Below, one piece after another: positions 42,882-54,479 of a stretch of 64,000 nt of DNA. Origin of the DNA: Gammaproteobacteria bacterium. Lineage in GTDB: Bacteria > Pseudomonadota > Gammaproteobacteria > GCA-001735895. Numbering within the stretch: the stretch's first letter is position 1; every line of letters begins with the position of its first letter. Made by a program: the position numbers and the translations under genes. Below the pieces are notes generated by a model that had not been told where the DNA came from, made no database searches, and saw nothing but the letters and a program-made list of their open reading frames with translations. The DNA is taken from the NCBI GenBank assembly GCA_026989015.1, contig JALSKD010000088.1, positions 1 to 64,000 of the forward strand. Reading direction: 5' to 3'.

Positions 42882-43262
42882 ATGACACTGTATCTGGCCA
42901 TCGCCGCGGGCGGTTCGCTCGGCGCGGTCTGCCGCTACTGGGTATCCACGCATACCTATGCCTGGCTGGGCACAGGTTTCCCCTTCGGCACCTTGATGGT
43001 CAATGTCACCGGTTCGCTGCTGATGGGCTTTCTCAGCGTGCTGCTGACCCAGCGGCTGGCATTGCCGGAAGAAGTGAGGGTGGCTTTGCTGGTCGGCTTT
43101 CTGGGTTCCTATACGACTTTTTCCACCTTCGCGCTGGACGGGCTGAACGCCCTGCATCAGGGTGCGACGGGTCGGGTCGTGGCCTATGTGCTGATCAGTG
43201 TTTTCGGCAGTTTACTGGGCGTCTGGCTGGGCTGGCTGGGCGCGCGACTACTCGTGAGATAG
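42882..43262 (+). CDS. crcB: Fluoride efflux channel CrcB/Fluc
   Basis: GGSLGAVCRYWVS, FPFGTLMVNVTGSLLMGFL, GFLGSYTTFSTFALD. Confidence 0.95.
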   Translation: MTLYLAIAAGGSLGAVCRYWVSTHTYAWLGTGFPFGTLMVNVTGSLLMGFLSVLLTQRLALPEEVRVALLVGFLGSYTTFSTFALDGLNALHQGATGRVVAYVLISVFGSLLGVWLGWLGARLLVR

Positions 43263-44552
<1,290 letters not shown>

Positions 44553-44592
44553 GGCGCTATACTCGGCACAGTCAGTATACAGGGAGAGACCG

Positions 44593-45081
44593 ATGCGCTT
44601 CTTCATCAAGCTGTTGATCACGCTGGTGGTACTGGCGGTACTGCTGCCGTTCACGATCCTCAAGGGCAAGGACGGGCGGCCGCTGATGAGCTTGGACCGG
44701 CTCAAGGCGCCGGAGCTGTCGGTGCCGAAGTTGCCTGTTCCGGGCAATCGCAAGCGGCAGGATCTGATCTACCGCTGGGTCGATGACTCGGGCACCGTCC
44801 ACTTCACCAATACCCCTCCGCCCGCGGGTGTGGCCTATACGGTCAAGGGTTATGACCCGGATACCAATCTGATACAATCGGTCAGGCCGACCGCGGCCAC
44901 TGAACCGGAGCCCGTGCGGCCGGTCCAATCGAAATCGGAAAAGCAGCCCTCCAGCCTCAAGGACATTGGCAATCCCTATTCGATCGAAAAGGTGGAGAAG
45001 CTCATGGATGACGCCAAAAATGTACAACACCTGCTGGAAGACCGGGCCAAAAGGCAGGAACAACTGATCTCGGGCCAATAG
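44593..45081 (+). CDS. DUF4124-like membrane-anchored protein
   Basis: N-terminal TM; IYRWVDDSGTVHFTNTPP motif. Confidence 0.75.
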   Translation: MRFFIKLLITLVVLAVLLPFTILKGKDGRPLMSLDRLKAPELSVPKLPVPGNRKRQDLIYRWVDDSGTVHFTNTPPPAGVAYTVKGYDPDTNLIQSVRPTAATEPEPVRPVQSKSEKQPSSLKDIGNPYSIEKVEKLMDDAKNVQHLLEDRAKRQEQLISGQ

Positions 45082-45110
45082 AACCTCAACCTCAAGACGA
45101 GAAGGAATAC

Positions 45111-45608
45111 ATGAAACGCATTGCACTCCCCCTGATTCTGGCGCTCGCCGCCATTACGACGAACGCTCAGGCCGAACTCAAGGCCGCCTACATCAACAGC
45201 GCGAAAATCCTCCAGGAAGCGCCCCAGGCCAAGGCGGCCACCGAGGCGCTGAAGAAGGAATTCGCCAAGCGTGAGCAGGCCCTGCGCAAGCTCAAGGCCG
45301 AAATCGACAAGATGACCGCCGATCTCAAGAAGGACGGGGCCATCATGAGCGCCGATCAGCGCAGCAAGATGGAATCCGACATTCTCGAAAAGCGGCGCAA
45401 GTTCCAGTTCGATGCCCAGAGCCTGAAGGAAGATGTCGATCTTCGCCGCCGTCAGGAAGTACAGAAACTGCGTACCTCAATCTCCAGCGTGATCCAGAGC
45501 TATGCAAAGAAGAAGGGGTATGACTTCATCTTCACCGATGGCGTGGCTTACGCCGCGGACAAGGTCAATGTGACCGACGAGATCCTCAAGGAACTCAAGA
45601 AGAAGTAA
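45111..45608 (+). CDS. OmpH/Skp family periplasmic chaperone
   Basis: Signal peptide, AYINSAKILQEAPQAKAATEALKKEFAKREQAL, coiled-coil, YDFIFTDGVAYAADKVNVTDEILKELKK. Confidence 0.87.
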   Translation: MKRIALPLILALAAITTNAQAELKAAYINSAKILQEAPQAKAATEALKKEFAKREQALRKLKAEIDKMTADLKKDGAIMSADQRSKMESDILEKRRKFQFDAQSLKEDVDLRRRQEVQKLRTSISSVIQSYAKKKGYDFIFTDGVAYAADKVNVTDEILKELKKK

Positions 45609-47774
45609 TCAGCGTCGCCGGGCGCGTCCCGGCCCGTTGCGACCCCGAGCGGTCTTTCCGCTGAAAGGCCGCTTTTTTGTGCCCGGACGGTTCGGTCCAC
45701 TCAGTCGCTTGCGCCGGTCGGTGCCGGTTTCCGCGGGCACCAGACACTGCTTGCCGCTGCCGATCAGGTCGGCGCGCCCCATGTTCTTCAATGCCTCGCG
45801 CAGCAAAGGCCAGTTCTCGGGGTCGTGATAGCGCAGAAAGGCCTTGTGCAGCCGGCGCTGTTCCGGCCGGGTCGGCACCCGCAGCTTCTCCGAACGGTGA
45901 TTGACTTTCTTCAGCGGATTCTTGCCGCTGTGGTACATCGCCGAGGCAATGGCCAGCGGCGTCGGAATGAAGCCCTGCACCTGATCCAGTCGAAAACCGT
46001 TCTTTTTCAGCCACAGGGCAAGATTGAGCATGTCGGTGTCCGTGGTGCCGGGGTGGGCGCTGATGAAATAGGGAATCAGGTACTGTTCCTTGCCGGCCTT
46101 TTTCGAATAGCGGTCGAACAGTTCCTTGAACCGGTAATAGCTGCCGATACCCGGTTTCATCATCTTCGACAGGGGGCCGGCTTCGGTGTGTTCCGGCGCG
46201 ATCTTCAGGTAGCCACCCACATGATGGGTGACCAGTTCCTCGATGTATTCCGGTGATTCCACGGCCAGGTCGTAACGCAGGCCGGAAGCCACATGCACGC
46301 GCTTGATGCCGGGCACCGACCGCGCCTTGCGGTAGAGGGAGATCAGCGCACTGTGGTCGGTGTTCAGGTTCTTGCAGATGCCCGGATAGACGCAGGACAG
46401 GCGTCGGCAGGCCGCTTCGATGGTCTTGTCCTTGCAGTGCAGGCGGTACATGTTGGCGGTGGGGCCGCCGACATCGGAGATATGTCCGCGGAATTTCGGA
46501 TCGGTATCGCGGATGGCCTCGATCTCGCGGATTACCGATGCTTCGGAGCGGCTCTGGATAATGCGCCCCTCGTGCTCGGTGATGGAGCAGAAGGTGCAGC
46601 CGCCAAAACAGCCGCGCATGATGTTCACCGAATGACGGATCATCTCCCAAGCCGGGATGTGCGTATCGCCATAGGCGGGGTGCGGTCGCCGGGCATAGGG
46701 CAGGTCGAACACGCCGTCGATTTCCGGGGTTTCCAGCGGAATCGGCGGCGGGTTGAGCCAGACCAGACGAGAACCGTGGGTCTGAACCAGGGCGCGGGCA
46801 TTGCCCGGGTTGGTTTCCAGATGGAAGACCCGTGAGGCATGGGCATAGAGCAGCGTGCTGTTGCGCACCTGCTCCATCGAAGGGATGCGAATGACCGTGC
46901 GATCGCGGGGCAGGGCGGAGGTTTTCAACGGCAGATCGACCTTGATCGGGACGGCCTCATCCGATTGCTGTGCGCAATCCGGAGCCTCCTGGTAAGGGTT
47001 CGGCAATTGTTCGATACGGCCCGGGGTGTCGATCTCCGTGGAATCGATCACCGCATAATCCTTCGGCAGATCATCGAGCATGAATGCGGTACCGCGTATG
47101 TCGCGGATCGAGTCGATGGGTTCACGCGCGGCCAGCCGGTGGGCCAGTTCGACGATGGCGCGTTCGGCGTTGCCGAACAGCAGCAGGTCGGCCTGGCTGT
47201 CGTACAGAATGGCGTTGCGGATCTTGCCGGACCAGTAGTCGTAGTGGGCGATGCGGCGCAGACTGGCCTCGATGCCGCCGATGACAATCGGTGGCCGGTC
47301 TTCGGGCCAGGCCTCGCGCAGCTTCTGGCTGTAGACGATGACCGCACGGTCGGGGCGTTTGCCGGCTTCGGCGTTGGGGGAATAGGCGTCATCACTGCGC
47401 GGCTTGCGGTCGGCGGTGTAGTGGTTGACCATCGAATCCATGTTGCCGGCGGTGACGCCGAAGAACAGGGTCGGGCGACCCAGCGCCCGGAAGGCCTCGG
47501 GGTCGTTCCAGTCCGGCTGGGCAATGATGCCGACGCGAAAGCCCTGGGCTTCCAGCGTCCGGCCAATCACCGCCATTCCGAAACTGGGGTGATCGATATA
47601 GGCATCGCCGGTCACCAGGATGATGTCGCAGGCATCCCAGCCCAGTTCGTCCATTTCGGCGCGGCTCATCGGCAGGATGGGGGCCGGCGTGAAGCGCTCG
47701 GCCCAGTACTTGCGCCAGGCAAACAGGCCGCGGACAGGGCGGGGCGGGCGGACGGTAGAGCGGGCAGTGGCCAT
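45609..47774 (-). CDS. YgiQ family radical SAM protein
   Basis: [19 protein letters not shown] (CxxxCxxC), [24 protein letters not shown]-terminus. Confidence 0.94.
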   Translation of the reverse strand: MATARSTVRPPRPVRGLFAWRKYWAERFTPAPILPMSRAEMDELGWDACDIILVTGDAYIDHPSFGMAVIGRTLEAQGFRVGIIAQPDWNDPEAFRALGRPTLFFGVTAGNMDSMVNHYTADRKPRSDDAYSPNAEAGKRPDRAVIVYSQKLREAWPEDRPPIVIGGIEASLRRIAHYDYWSGKIRNAILYDSQADLLLFGNAERAIVELAHRLAAREPIDSIRDIRGTAFMLDDLPKDYAVIDSTEIDTPGRIEQLPNPYQEAPDCAQQSDEAVPIKVDLPLKTSALPRDRTVIRIPSMEQVRNSTLLYAHASRVFHLETNPGNARALVQTHGSRLVWLNPPPIPLETPEIDGVFDLPYARRPHPAYGDTHIPAWEMIRHSVNIMRGCFGGCTFCSITEHEGRIIQSRSEASVIREIEAIRDTDPKFRGHISDVGGPTANMYRLHCKDKTIEAACRRLSCVYPGICKNLNTDHSALISLYRKARSVPGIKRVHVASGLRYDLAVESPEYIEELVTHHVGGYLKIAPEHTEAGPLSKMMKPGIGSYYRFKELFDRYSKKAGKEQYLIPYFISAHPGTTDTDMLNLALWLKKNGFRLDQVQGFIPTPLAIASAMYHSGKNPLKKVNHRSEKLRVPTRPEQRRLHKAFLRYHDPENWPLLREALKNMGRADLIGSGKQCLVPAETGTDRRKRLSGPNRPGTKKRPFSGKTARGRNGPGRARRR

Positions 47775-47791
47775 CGGTTAGACTGGGTTAA

Positions 47792-48199
47792 GTGGAATGG
47801 AACGATCAGAATATGTCACAAGGCGAACTGCTGTCCATCATCGAGTCTCCGGCACACCCGGACTTCAGCGCGCTCTACCGCCGTCTCGGCTACAGTGAGC
47901 AGCGCGTCAACAGCCAGCGCAAGGCCATGGCTCTCGTCAAGAAGCGCCCGCCGCAGGTCATCGTCGCCGAGTTCATCTACGGCTGGGGCAACAATTACGC
48001 GGGCATCAACAAGTCGAACCTCGACATCCTGCTGATCCATCTGGCGCGCTATGCTCCGCGGACACGGGTCATCGTCTTGGTGACGAAAGACGAATGGCGC
48101 TTCGTCGATGAGTCTCTGGGGCATCTTCCCCTTCAGCCACAGGCGGTGCTGCAGTTGCCGGTGAGCGAAACGGCGATGGAACAGGCACTGGCCGGATAG
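47792..48199 (+). CDS. Small protein of unknown function
   Basis: 135-aa ORF (alternate start 47813), alpha/beta pattern QVIVAEFIYGWGNNYAGIN...LLIHLARYAPRTRVIVLV. Confidence 0.65.
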   Translation: MEWNDQNMSQGELLSIIESPAHPDFSALYRRLGYSEQRVNSQRKAMALVKKRPPQVIVAEFIYGWGNNYAGINKSNLDILLIHLARYAPRTRVIVLVTKDEWRFVDESLGHLPLQPQAVLQLPVSETAMEQALAG

Positions 48200-48229
48200 C
48201 GCGCGCCCGCCGTGAAAGGCGGGCGCGCG
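48200..48229. terminator. Bidirectional hairpin between convergent genes
   Basis: CGCGCGCCCGCC gtgaaa GGCGGGCGCGCG, 12-bp perfect stem, no T tract. Confidence 0.5.
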
Positions 48230-48250
48230 GCTTCAACCGGCCGGTTGCGC

Positions 48251-51200
48251 TCAGTCGGTGGAGGGTTCTCCGTTGCCGGCCGTGGAAGGGCTGGCTGCCG
48301 GGGCCGTGTCGGCTGAGGTGGGCTTCTCCGGCTTTGATGAGGATTCTCCGTTCGCCTGTTTTGCGTTGGATTCCGGCTTGTCAGCGGTTTTCCTGGCTTC
48401 AGGTTTGCCCTTGTCGGCTGCTTGCGTATTGGCCTTGACCGTTGTGGCTGCCCGTTCAGCGGTTTTGGCGCGCTCCCCGGTGGAAGCATCGGAGGATGCC
48501 TTGACCGCATCATCGGTTTTTTCTGCAGTCTTTACGCCGTCAGACTTCTTGTGCGTGGCTGCCTTCTTGCGGGTGGGAGCGCGGCGGGGGGCACTCGAGG
48601 CCTTGCGGTCTTCAACGCCAGCGGATGGCTCCGGCCTGGAGGCGGCCTGGGGCGTCCTGCCATTGTCTGCATCCGCGACAGCCGGGGACGCCTTCTGTCC
48701 GGTGGGCGCCGAAGCACCGCTGCCCTGTGGCTGATTCTGTTTCGACTCGGCTTCGTCACCGCTTTTGACGGACTTTTCTTCGCTACGCGATGGCGCTGTA
48801 CGCTCGCCGGAGGAGGGCAGTTCGGCAGCCTTGACCACTGGCAGGGCATCGCCGGTCGAAGCCTCTGATGCGCGCTCTGTCTTTTGTGCGCCGGCCGCTT
48901 TCGCCGCTGCTTGGCCGGGCGCATCGGACTGCTGCTTGCGGGCAGCACGGCTCTCGGCGGCCTCCGCCTCCATGGCGGCCTGGGCTCGGGCCATCATCTG
49001 TTCGGATACGGCTCTGCGCTGGGCGGCGGCGTCCATCACCGGTTCGGCGGCGGATGCGCGCTTCTTCGGCTCCGCATTGCCGGTCTTATCCGCTGCCGTG
49101 TCACGGTCCTTGGGTTTGCCCTCGTCGGAGCGCGGGCTGAGGGATTTGTCCGCGGGTTTGCGTGCCTGACCGGCCGTGGCCTCGGGCTTTGTAGCCTTCT
49201 GTTCGGTGGCGTTGCCCTGCTGCGGCTGGCGAGCGTCCTTTTGTTCATTGCGGTTCTCGCCGGCGGTGTTTTCCTTGCGATTGCCACCGCGGCCGCGTCC
49301 GCCGCGGCCACGTCCGCCGCGACGCCGGCTGCTTCCGCCTTCACGCGCTTCCTGCTTGTTGTCGCTGCCGCTTTCGGCCTGCCGGGGTCGGTTGTCGCTT
49401 TTGCCTTCGTTGCGGTTGCCGGCATTCGTGCTGCGGCTGTCCTTGCCACGGTTGTCTGTTTTCTTGTCGTTGCGGTTATCGGTCTTGCGGCCGTTGTTGC
49501 CGCTGCGGCCGCGGTTCTGTCCGCTGTTGCGTCCGCCACGGCCGCGGTTGCTGCCGCCACGCCGGTTGCGGTTGCTGGCCGTACGCTCCGACTCGCGGGC
49601 TTCCCGGGGCTCTTCTTCCTGCGGCTCGTCTTTCTTGATCGGGCCGAAGATGGCGCTGATGACCTTTTTGATCAGGCCGCCTTCCTGAGGTTTTTCGGCG
49701 GCTGCCGGCGGGGCCGAGGTGGCCGCTTCGGCAGCGGGTGCGGCCTGTGGCTTGGGAGTGGCCGGGGCGATGCGCTGTACCGCCGCCGTCTGTGCCGGTG
49801 TGGTGTCCACGGCCTTGGCTTCGGGCACATAGGCCGGTTTTTCTTCAGCCGCCATCTCGTAGGAGCTCTTGAAGCTGGATTCGTGGCGCAGGGTGTCGGC
49901 CTCGCGCACACGCTCGATGTCGTAGTGAGGGGTTTCCAACGTCGGGTCGGGGACGATGACGCAGTGGACCTTGTTGCGGTCCTCGATGCTGGTGATCATC
50001 TCCCGTTTCTCGTTGAGCAGGTAGGTGGCGCATTCGACCGGTAGGCGGGCGACGATGCGGCCGGTGTTTTCCTTCAGCGCTTCTTCCTCCACCAGGCGCA
50101 ACACCGACAGCGACAGGGATTCGACATCGCGGATGCTGCCCTGCCCCTGACAGCGCGGACAGACGATCTGGCTGGATTCGCCCAGTGACGGGCGCAGGCG
50201 CTGGCGGGACATCTCCAGCAGACCGAAGCGTGAGATGCGCCCGATCTGAACGCGCGCCCGATCTTCGCGCACGGCAGCGCGCAGGCGTTGCTCGACCTCG
50301 CGCTGGTGCTTGTTCTTCATCATGTCGATGAAATCGATGACCAGCAGGCCGCCGAGGTCACGGATGCGCAGCTGGCGGGCGATCTCATCGGCCGCTTCCA
50401 GATTGGTGTTGAAGGCGGTTTCCTCGATGTCACCGCCCTTGGTGGCGCGCGCCGAATTGATGTCGATGGAGGTCAATGCCTCGGTATGGTCGATGACGAT
50501 GGAGCCACCGGAAGGCAGGTTGACGCTGCGGCTGAACGCGGATTCGATCTGGTTTTCGATCTGATAGCGATTGAACAGCGGCAGGCTGTCGTCGAATTTC
50601 TTCAGTTTGTGCAATGCGTTGGGCATGACCATCGACATGAATTCATGGGCGCGCTCATAGGCGTCCTGGGAGTCGATGATGATCTCGCCGATGTCGGACT
50701 TGTAGTGATCGCGCAGGGCGCGGATGACGATGTCGCTTTCCTGGTAAATGAGGAAGGGGCCGCTTTTCTCGGCCGCGGCCTTTTCGATGGCGTTCCACAA
50801 CTGCACCAGGTAGTCGAGATCCCATTGCATCTCTTCGGTGCTGCGGCCCACACCCGCGGTGCGGGCGATGACGCCCATGTCCTTGGGCATCTGCAGTTCG
50901 GACATGACCTTGCGCACCTGGTCGCGGTCCTCGCCCTCGATGCGGCGGGACACGCCACCGGCGCGCGGATTGTGGGGCATGGCGACGAGGAAACGGCCGG
51001 CGAGGCTGATGAAGGTGGTCAGCGCGGCGCCCTTGTTGCCGCGTTCCTCTTTCTCCACCTGGACGATGACTTCCTGCCCGGACTTGATGGCATCCTTGAT
51101 GCTGACCTTGCCGGTTTCTTCCTTGGCCGCGTCGCTGTAGTAGTCGCGGGAGATTTCCTTGAACGGCAGGAAGCCGTGCCGTTCCGCGCCGTAGTTGACG

Positions 51201-51370
51201 AAGGCGGCTTCGAGGCTCGGCTCAACCCGGGTGATGACACCCTTGTAGATGTTGGACTTTTTCTGCTCCCGTGAAGGGACTTCGATATCGAGATCGTAGA
51301 GCAGCTGGCCATCGACCATGGCCACGCGCAGTTCTTCCGCCTGGGTGGCGTTGATGAGAATTCGTTTCAT
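48251..51370 (-). CDS. rne: Ribonuclease E with long low-complexity, RG-rich C-terminal tail
   Basis: [30 protein letters not shown]... S1 domain, [65 protein letters not shown] zinc link. Confidence 0.97.
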   Translation of the reverse strand: MKRILINATQAEELRVAMVDGQLLYDLDIEVPSREQKKSNIYKGVITRVEPSLEAAFVNYGAERHGFLPFKEISRDYYSDAAKEETGKVSIKDAIKSGQEVIVQVEKEERGNKGAALTTFISLAGRFLVAMPHNPRAGGVSRRIEGEDRDQVRKVMSELQMPKDMGVIARTAGVGRSTEEMQWDLDYLVQLWNAIEKAAAEKSGPFLIYQESDIVIRALRDHYKSDIGEIIIDSQDAYERAHEFMSMVMPNALHKLKKFDDSLPLFNRYQIENQIESAFSRSVNLPSGGSIVIDHTEALTSIDINSARATKGGDIEETAFNTNLEAADEIARQLRIRDLGGLLVIDFIDMMKNKHQREVEQRLRAAVREDRARVQIGRISRFGLLEMSRQRLRPSLGESSQIVCPRCQGQGSIRDVESLSLSVLRLVEEEALKENTGRIVARLPVECATYLLNEKREMITSIEDRNKVHCVIVPDPTLETPHYDIERVREADTLRHESSFKSSYEMAAEEKPAYVPEAKAVDTTPAQTAAVQRIAPATPKPQAAPAAEAATSAPPAAAEKPQEGGLIKKVISAIFGPIKKDEPQEEEPREARESERTASNRNRRGGSNRGRGGRNSGQNRGRSGNNGRKTDNRNDKKTDNRGKDSRSTNAGNRNEGKSDNRPRQAESGSDNKQEAREGGSSRRRGGRGRGGRGRGGNRKENTAGENRNEQKDARQPQQGNATEQKATKPEATAGQARKPADKSLSPRSDEGKPKDRDTAADKTGNAEPKKRASAAEPVMDAAAQRRAVSEQMMARAQAAMEAEAAESRAARKQQSDAPGQAAAKAAGAQKTERASEASTGDALPVVKAAELPSSGERTAPSRSEEKSVKSGDEAESKQNQPQGSGASAPTGQKASPAVADADNGRTPQAASRPEPSAGVEDRKASSAPRRAPTRKKAATHKKSDGVKTAEKTDDAVKASSDASTGERAKTAERAATTVKANTQAADKGKPEARKTADKPESNAKQANGESSSKPEKPTSADTAPAASPSTAGNGEPSTD

Positions 51371-51548
51371 TGATGAATAAATCCGGTGTGATTCGCGGGG
51401 TACGCTCGTCGGTGCCTCGGCGCGAGGCAGGACGGATCGGCGGCGCGGCAGGGCGCTGGCGCAGGGAGTGCGTCCGGGCCTTGCCGGCGAGCAATTGGCT
51501 CAGCAGCAGATCGAGAATGACGAGACTGTACATGGCGATTGGGTTAAA

Positions 51549-51611
51549 CTATGGCTTTCGCGTGTCGCGGAAAGCCGTAGGGATCGCCGGGCGGAATGGA
51601 GAAGGCCCGGC
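51549..51611 (-). promoter_or_regulatory. Structured rne 5' leader candidate (two hairpins)
   Basis: CTATGGCTTTCGCGtgtCGCGGAAAGCCGTAG (51549-51580) and GCCGGGC...GCCCGGC (51586-51611) in the rne/rluC divergent region. Confidence 0.45.
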
Positions 51612-51734
51612 AAAAAAACTGAATGCGGCGTGGATCGCTGAGACTTCGCGACGATCACGGAGGGATGCGCCGGAGGGTCAAAGGACTCGCTCACAATCCC
51701 TAATATATCAACCCCTTATATACACTGCAATCGT

Positions 51735-52706
51735 TTGGACAATAAATCTGATCGAAACGCGCCCGGGCAGGCACCACTGACGGTCCGTTTCGTCACCATA
51801 GACGCCCGCCAGTCCGGTCAGCGGCTGGACAATTACCTGTTGAAAACACTGAAAACGCTGCCGAAGAGCCGACTCTACCGGATCATTCGCAAGGGCGAGG
51901 TGCGCGTCAACAAGAAGCGGGTCAAGCCCGACTACCGCCTGCAGTCCGGCGATCTGTTGCGTATCCCACCCATCCGTCAGGATCAGCCCGATGCCGTGAT
52001 CCATCCACCGAGGCAGTTGGTGCAGGAACTCGAAGCGCGGATTCTTCATGAAGACGACGATCTGCTGGTGCTCGACAAGCCGTCGGGCCTGGCGGTGCAT
52101 TCGGGGTCGGGGCTGCGCTTTGGCGCCATCGATGTCCTGCGCCTGTTGCGGCCGCACAGCGAGATCGAACTGGTGCACCGGCTCGACCGGGACACCAGCG
52201 GTTGCCTGCTGTTTGCCTTTCACCGCCAGGCCCTGCTCGACCTGCAGCGGCAATTGCAATCGGACATCATGATAAAGACCTACGAAGCCGTCGTCCATGG
52301 GCGCTGGAATCCACAACGGCGCTCCATCGACCGCCCCCTCAAGCGGCAGAGCATGCCCAACGGCGAGCGCCGGGTGTGCGTCGATGCCGCAGGGCAAGCG
52401 GCGGAAACCCGTATCGAAGCCTGTGAACCCTTCGACCGTGACGGCATCGAATTCAGCTGCCTGCAATTGAGACTGATGACCGGGCGCACCCACCAGATCC
52501 GTGTCCACTGCCAGAGCGAAGGGCACCCGCTGATCGGGGATGACAAGTACGGAGATCGTCAGCGCGACAAGGCGCTGCGCGGGCTGGGTATACGGCGGCT
52601 GATGCTGCATGCGCGGGCACTGGAATTTGACAATGCCCGCGGGCATCGCCTCAGGGTTTTGGCGCCCCGGCCGCCCGAATTCGAAACCCTGTGCGCAGCG
52701 GATTGA
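51735..52706 (+). CDS. rluC: 23S rRNA pseudouridine synthase RluC
   Basis: S4 domain, HRLDRDTSGCLLFA, MTGRTHQIRVH; divergent from rne. Confidence 0.94.
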   Translation: MDNKSDRNAPGQAPLTVRFVTIDARQSGQRLDNYLLKTLKTLPKSRLYRIIRKGEVRVNKKRVKPDYRLQSGDLLRIPPIRQDQPDAVIHPPRQLVQELEARILHEDDDLLVLDKPSGLAVHSGSGLRFGAIDVLRLLRPHSEIELVHRLDRDTSGCLLFAFHRQALLDLQRQLQSDIMIKTYEAVVHGRWNPQRRSIDRPLKRQSMPNGERRVCVDAAGQAAETRIEACEPFDRDGIEFSCLQLRLMTGRTHQIRVHCQSEGHPLIGDDKYGDRQRDKALRGLGIRRLMLHARALEFDNARGHRLRVLAPRPPEFETLCAAD

Positions 52707-53362
52707 TGAACATGAAGAAACCGAGATACCCATTGATTGTCTTCGACTGGGACGGCACGCTGATCGATTCCCAGGCACACATCATCGACAGCATGCGTGC
52801 TGCCATTGGTGACGAGCGGCTTGAAGTGCCACCTGACGAAGCCATTCGGCACATCATTGGCCTCAGCCTGCCGGTGGCGATCGGCCGCCTGTTGCCCGAT
52901 ATGGATGATAAGCGTGTGCAACGCATTGCCGACCGCTACCGCGAGCACTTCTTCCGCGACAGTCACCGCATGGCGGAGCTGTTTCCCGGTGCGGCGGAGA
53001 CGGTCCGCGACCTGCACTCGCGTGGACACTACCTGGCGGTGGCGACCGGCAAGGGACGCCGTGGCCTGGACATGGCGCTTGAAAAGACTGGGCTGGGTGA
53101 TTTTTTCCACATCACCCGCTGTGCCGACGAGACCCGTTCCAAGCCGCATCCGCTGATGCTCGAGGAGATCCTGACCGACCTCGATCTGTCTCCGGAAGAA
53201 GCGCTGATGGTCGGCGATACCCAGTATGACCTGGAAATGGCCCGCAATGCCCGCATGGACAGCCTTGCCGTGACCTGGGGCATGCACGACCGCGAACTGT
53301 TGCAAAAAAGCGACCCAACCTACATCATCGACGCGCTGAGCGAACTGCCCGCCATTGTCTGA
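52706..53362 (+). CDS. HAD-superfamily phosphatase
   Basis: VFDWDGTLIDSQ, VATGKGRRGLD, MVGDTQYDLEMARNA. Confidence 0.9.
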   Translation: MNMKKPRYPLIVFDWDGTLIDSQAHIIDSMRAAIGDERLEVPPDEAIRHIIGLSLPVAIGRLLPDMDDKRVQRIADRYREHFFRDSHRMAELFPGAAETVRDLHSRGHYLAVATGKGRRGLDMALEKTGLGDFFHITRCADETRSKPHPLMLEEILTDLDLSPEEALMVGDTQYDLEMARNARMDSLAVTWGMHDRELLQKSDPTYIIDALSELPAIV

Positions 53363-53386
53363 TTCCATCGCCTGCAAGGAGACACC

Positions 53387-54385
53387 ATGACCGACCGCAT
53401 CGAGCCCGAGATCAAGGGCGAACCCGAAACGCCGAAAACCGGCAAGCCCGATTATGAAGCCATCGTGCAGCGGCTGGCCTTTGCCGCCATCAACGAACAA
53501 CGGCGTGCCAGGCGCTGGCGCATCTTCTTCTTTTTCCTGACCTTTCTCTACCTGACGCCGCTGGCCCTGCTGCTGCTGGATGCGTCGGGCATCAAGGTCA
53601 TCGAGCGCGAAATCAAGTCGCCGGGCAAACACACGGCTCTGGTGCGCATGGAAGGCATCATCGCCAGCGAAGAGGCGGCCAGCGCCGACAACATCATCTC
53701 CAGTCTGCAGGATGCCTTCGAAGACGACGATACGGTAGGCGTGATTCTCGAGATCAATTCACCGGGAGGCTCGCCGGTGCAGTCGGCCTATATCTACGAT
53801 GAAATCCAGCGCTTGCGCAAGGAACACGAAGACAAGCCTCTGCATGTGGTGGTCACCGACATGGCGGCCTCGGGCGGTTATTTCGTGGCCTCCGCCGCGG
53901 ACAAGATCTTCGTCAATCGCTCCAGCCTGATCGGCTCCATCGGCGTGCGCATGGACAGCTTTGGTCTGACCGGCCTGATCGACCGCTGGGGCATCGAACG
54001 GCGTCTGTACACCGCGGGCAAGCACAAGGGCATGCTCGACCCCTTTCTGCCGGAAGATCCGGACGAAAAACAGCGCGTGCTGACGATGCTTGAAAAGGTG
54101 CATCAGCATTTCATCGATGCCGTCAAACAGGGTCGAGGTGACCGCCTCAAGAACGATCCGCAGCTGTTCAGCGGCATGATCTGGTCGGGCGAGGAGGGCA
54201 TCGCCCTGGGTCTGGCCGATGAGTACGGCAACCGTGAATCGGTGGCGCGCGATGTCATCGGCGAGGAGGAGATCGTCGATTTCACCAACGAGGAGCTGTT
54301 GCTCGATCGTCTGGCCGCACGCATCGGCAGTGCCTTTGGGCAGAGCCTGCAGACCCGCCTGCTCGACACCCTGCGCCTGCGTTGA
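53387..54385 (+). CDS. sppA: S49 family signal peptide peptidase (SppA-like)
   Basis: ILEINSPGGSPVQSA, MAASGGYFVASAADKIFVNRSSLIGSIGV (catalytic Ser), TM anchor. Confidence 0.93.
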   Translation: MTDRIEPEIKGEPETPKTGKPDYEAIVQRLAFAAINEQRRARRWRIFFFFLTFLYLTPLALLLLDASGIKVIEREIKSPGKHTALVRMEGIIASEEAASADNIISSLQDAFEDDDTVGVILEINSPGGSPVQSAYIYDEIQRLRKEHEDKPLHVVVTDMAASGGYFVASAADKIFVNRSSLIGSIGVRMDSFGLTGLIDRWGIERRLYTAGKHKGMLDPFLPEDPDEKQRVLTMLEKVHQHFIDAVKQGRGDRLKNDPQLFSGMIWSGEEGIALGLADEYGNRESVARDVIGEEEIVDFTNEELLLDRLAARIGSAFGQSLQTRLLDTLRLR

Positions 54386-54479
54386 TGCCGTCCGTCGCCG
54401 CGCAGCCCGCGGCGGCGGAAAAACCCGCGGATTCGCCTACACTTGGCTGGGTAATCACTGCCCAGGCCGCGAAACCGTC

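Noticed and set aside
48884-50044. 386-aa hydrophobic ORF antisense to the RNase E tail
   Set aside because: Ala/Val/Leu-rich pseudo-membrane pattern arises from the low-complexity RG/AEK coding on the other strand.
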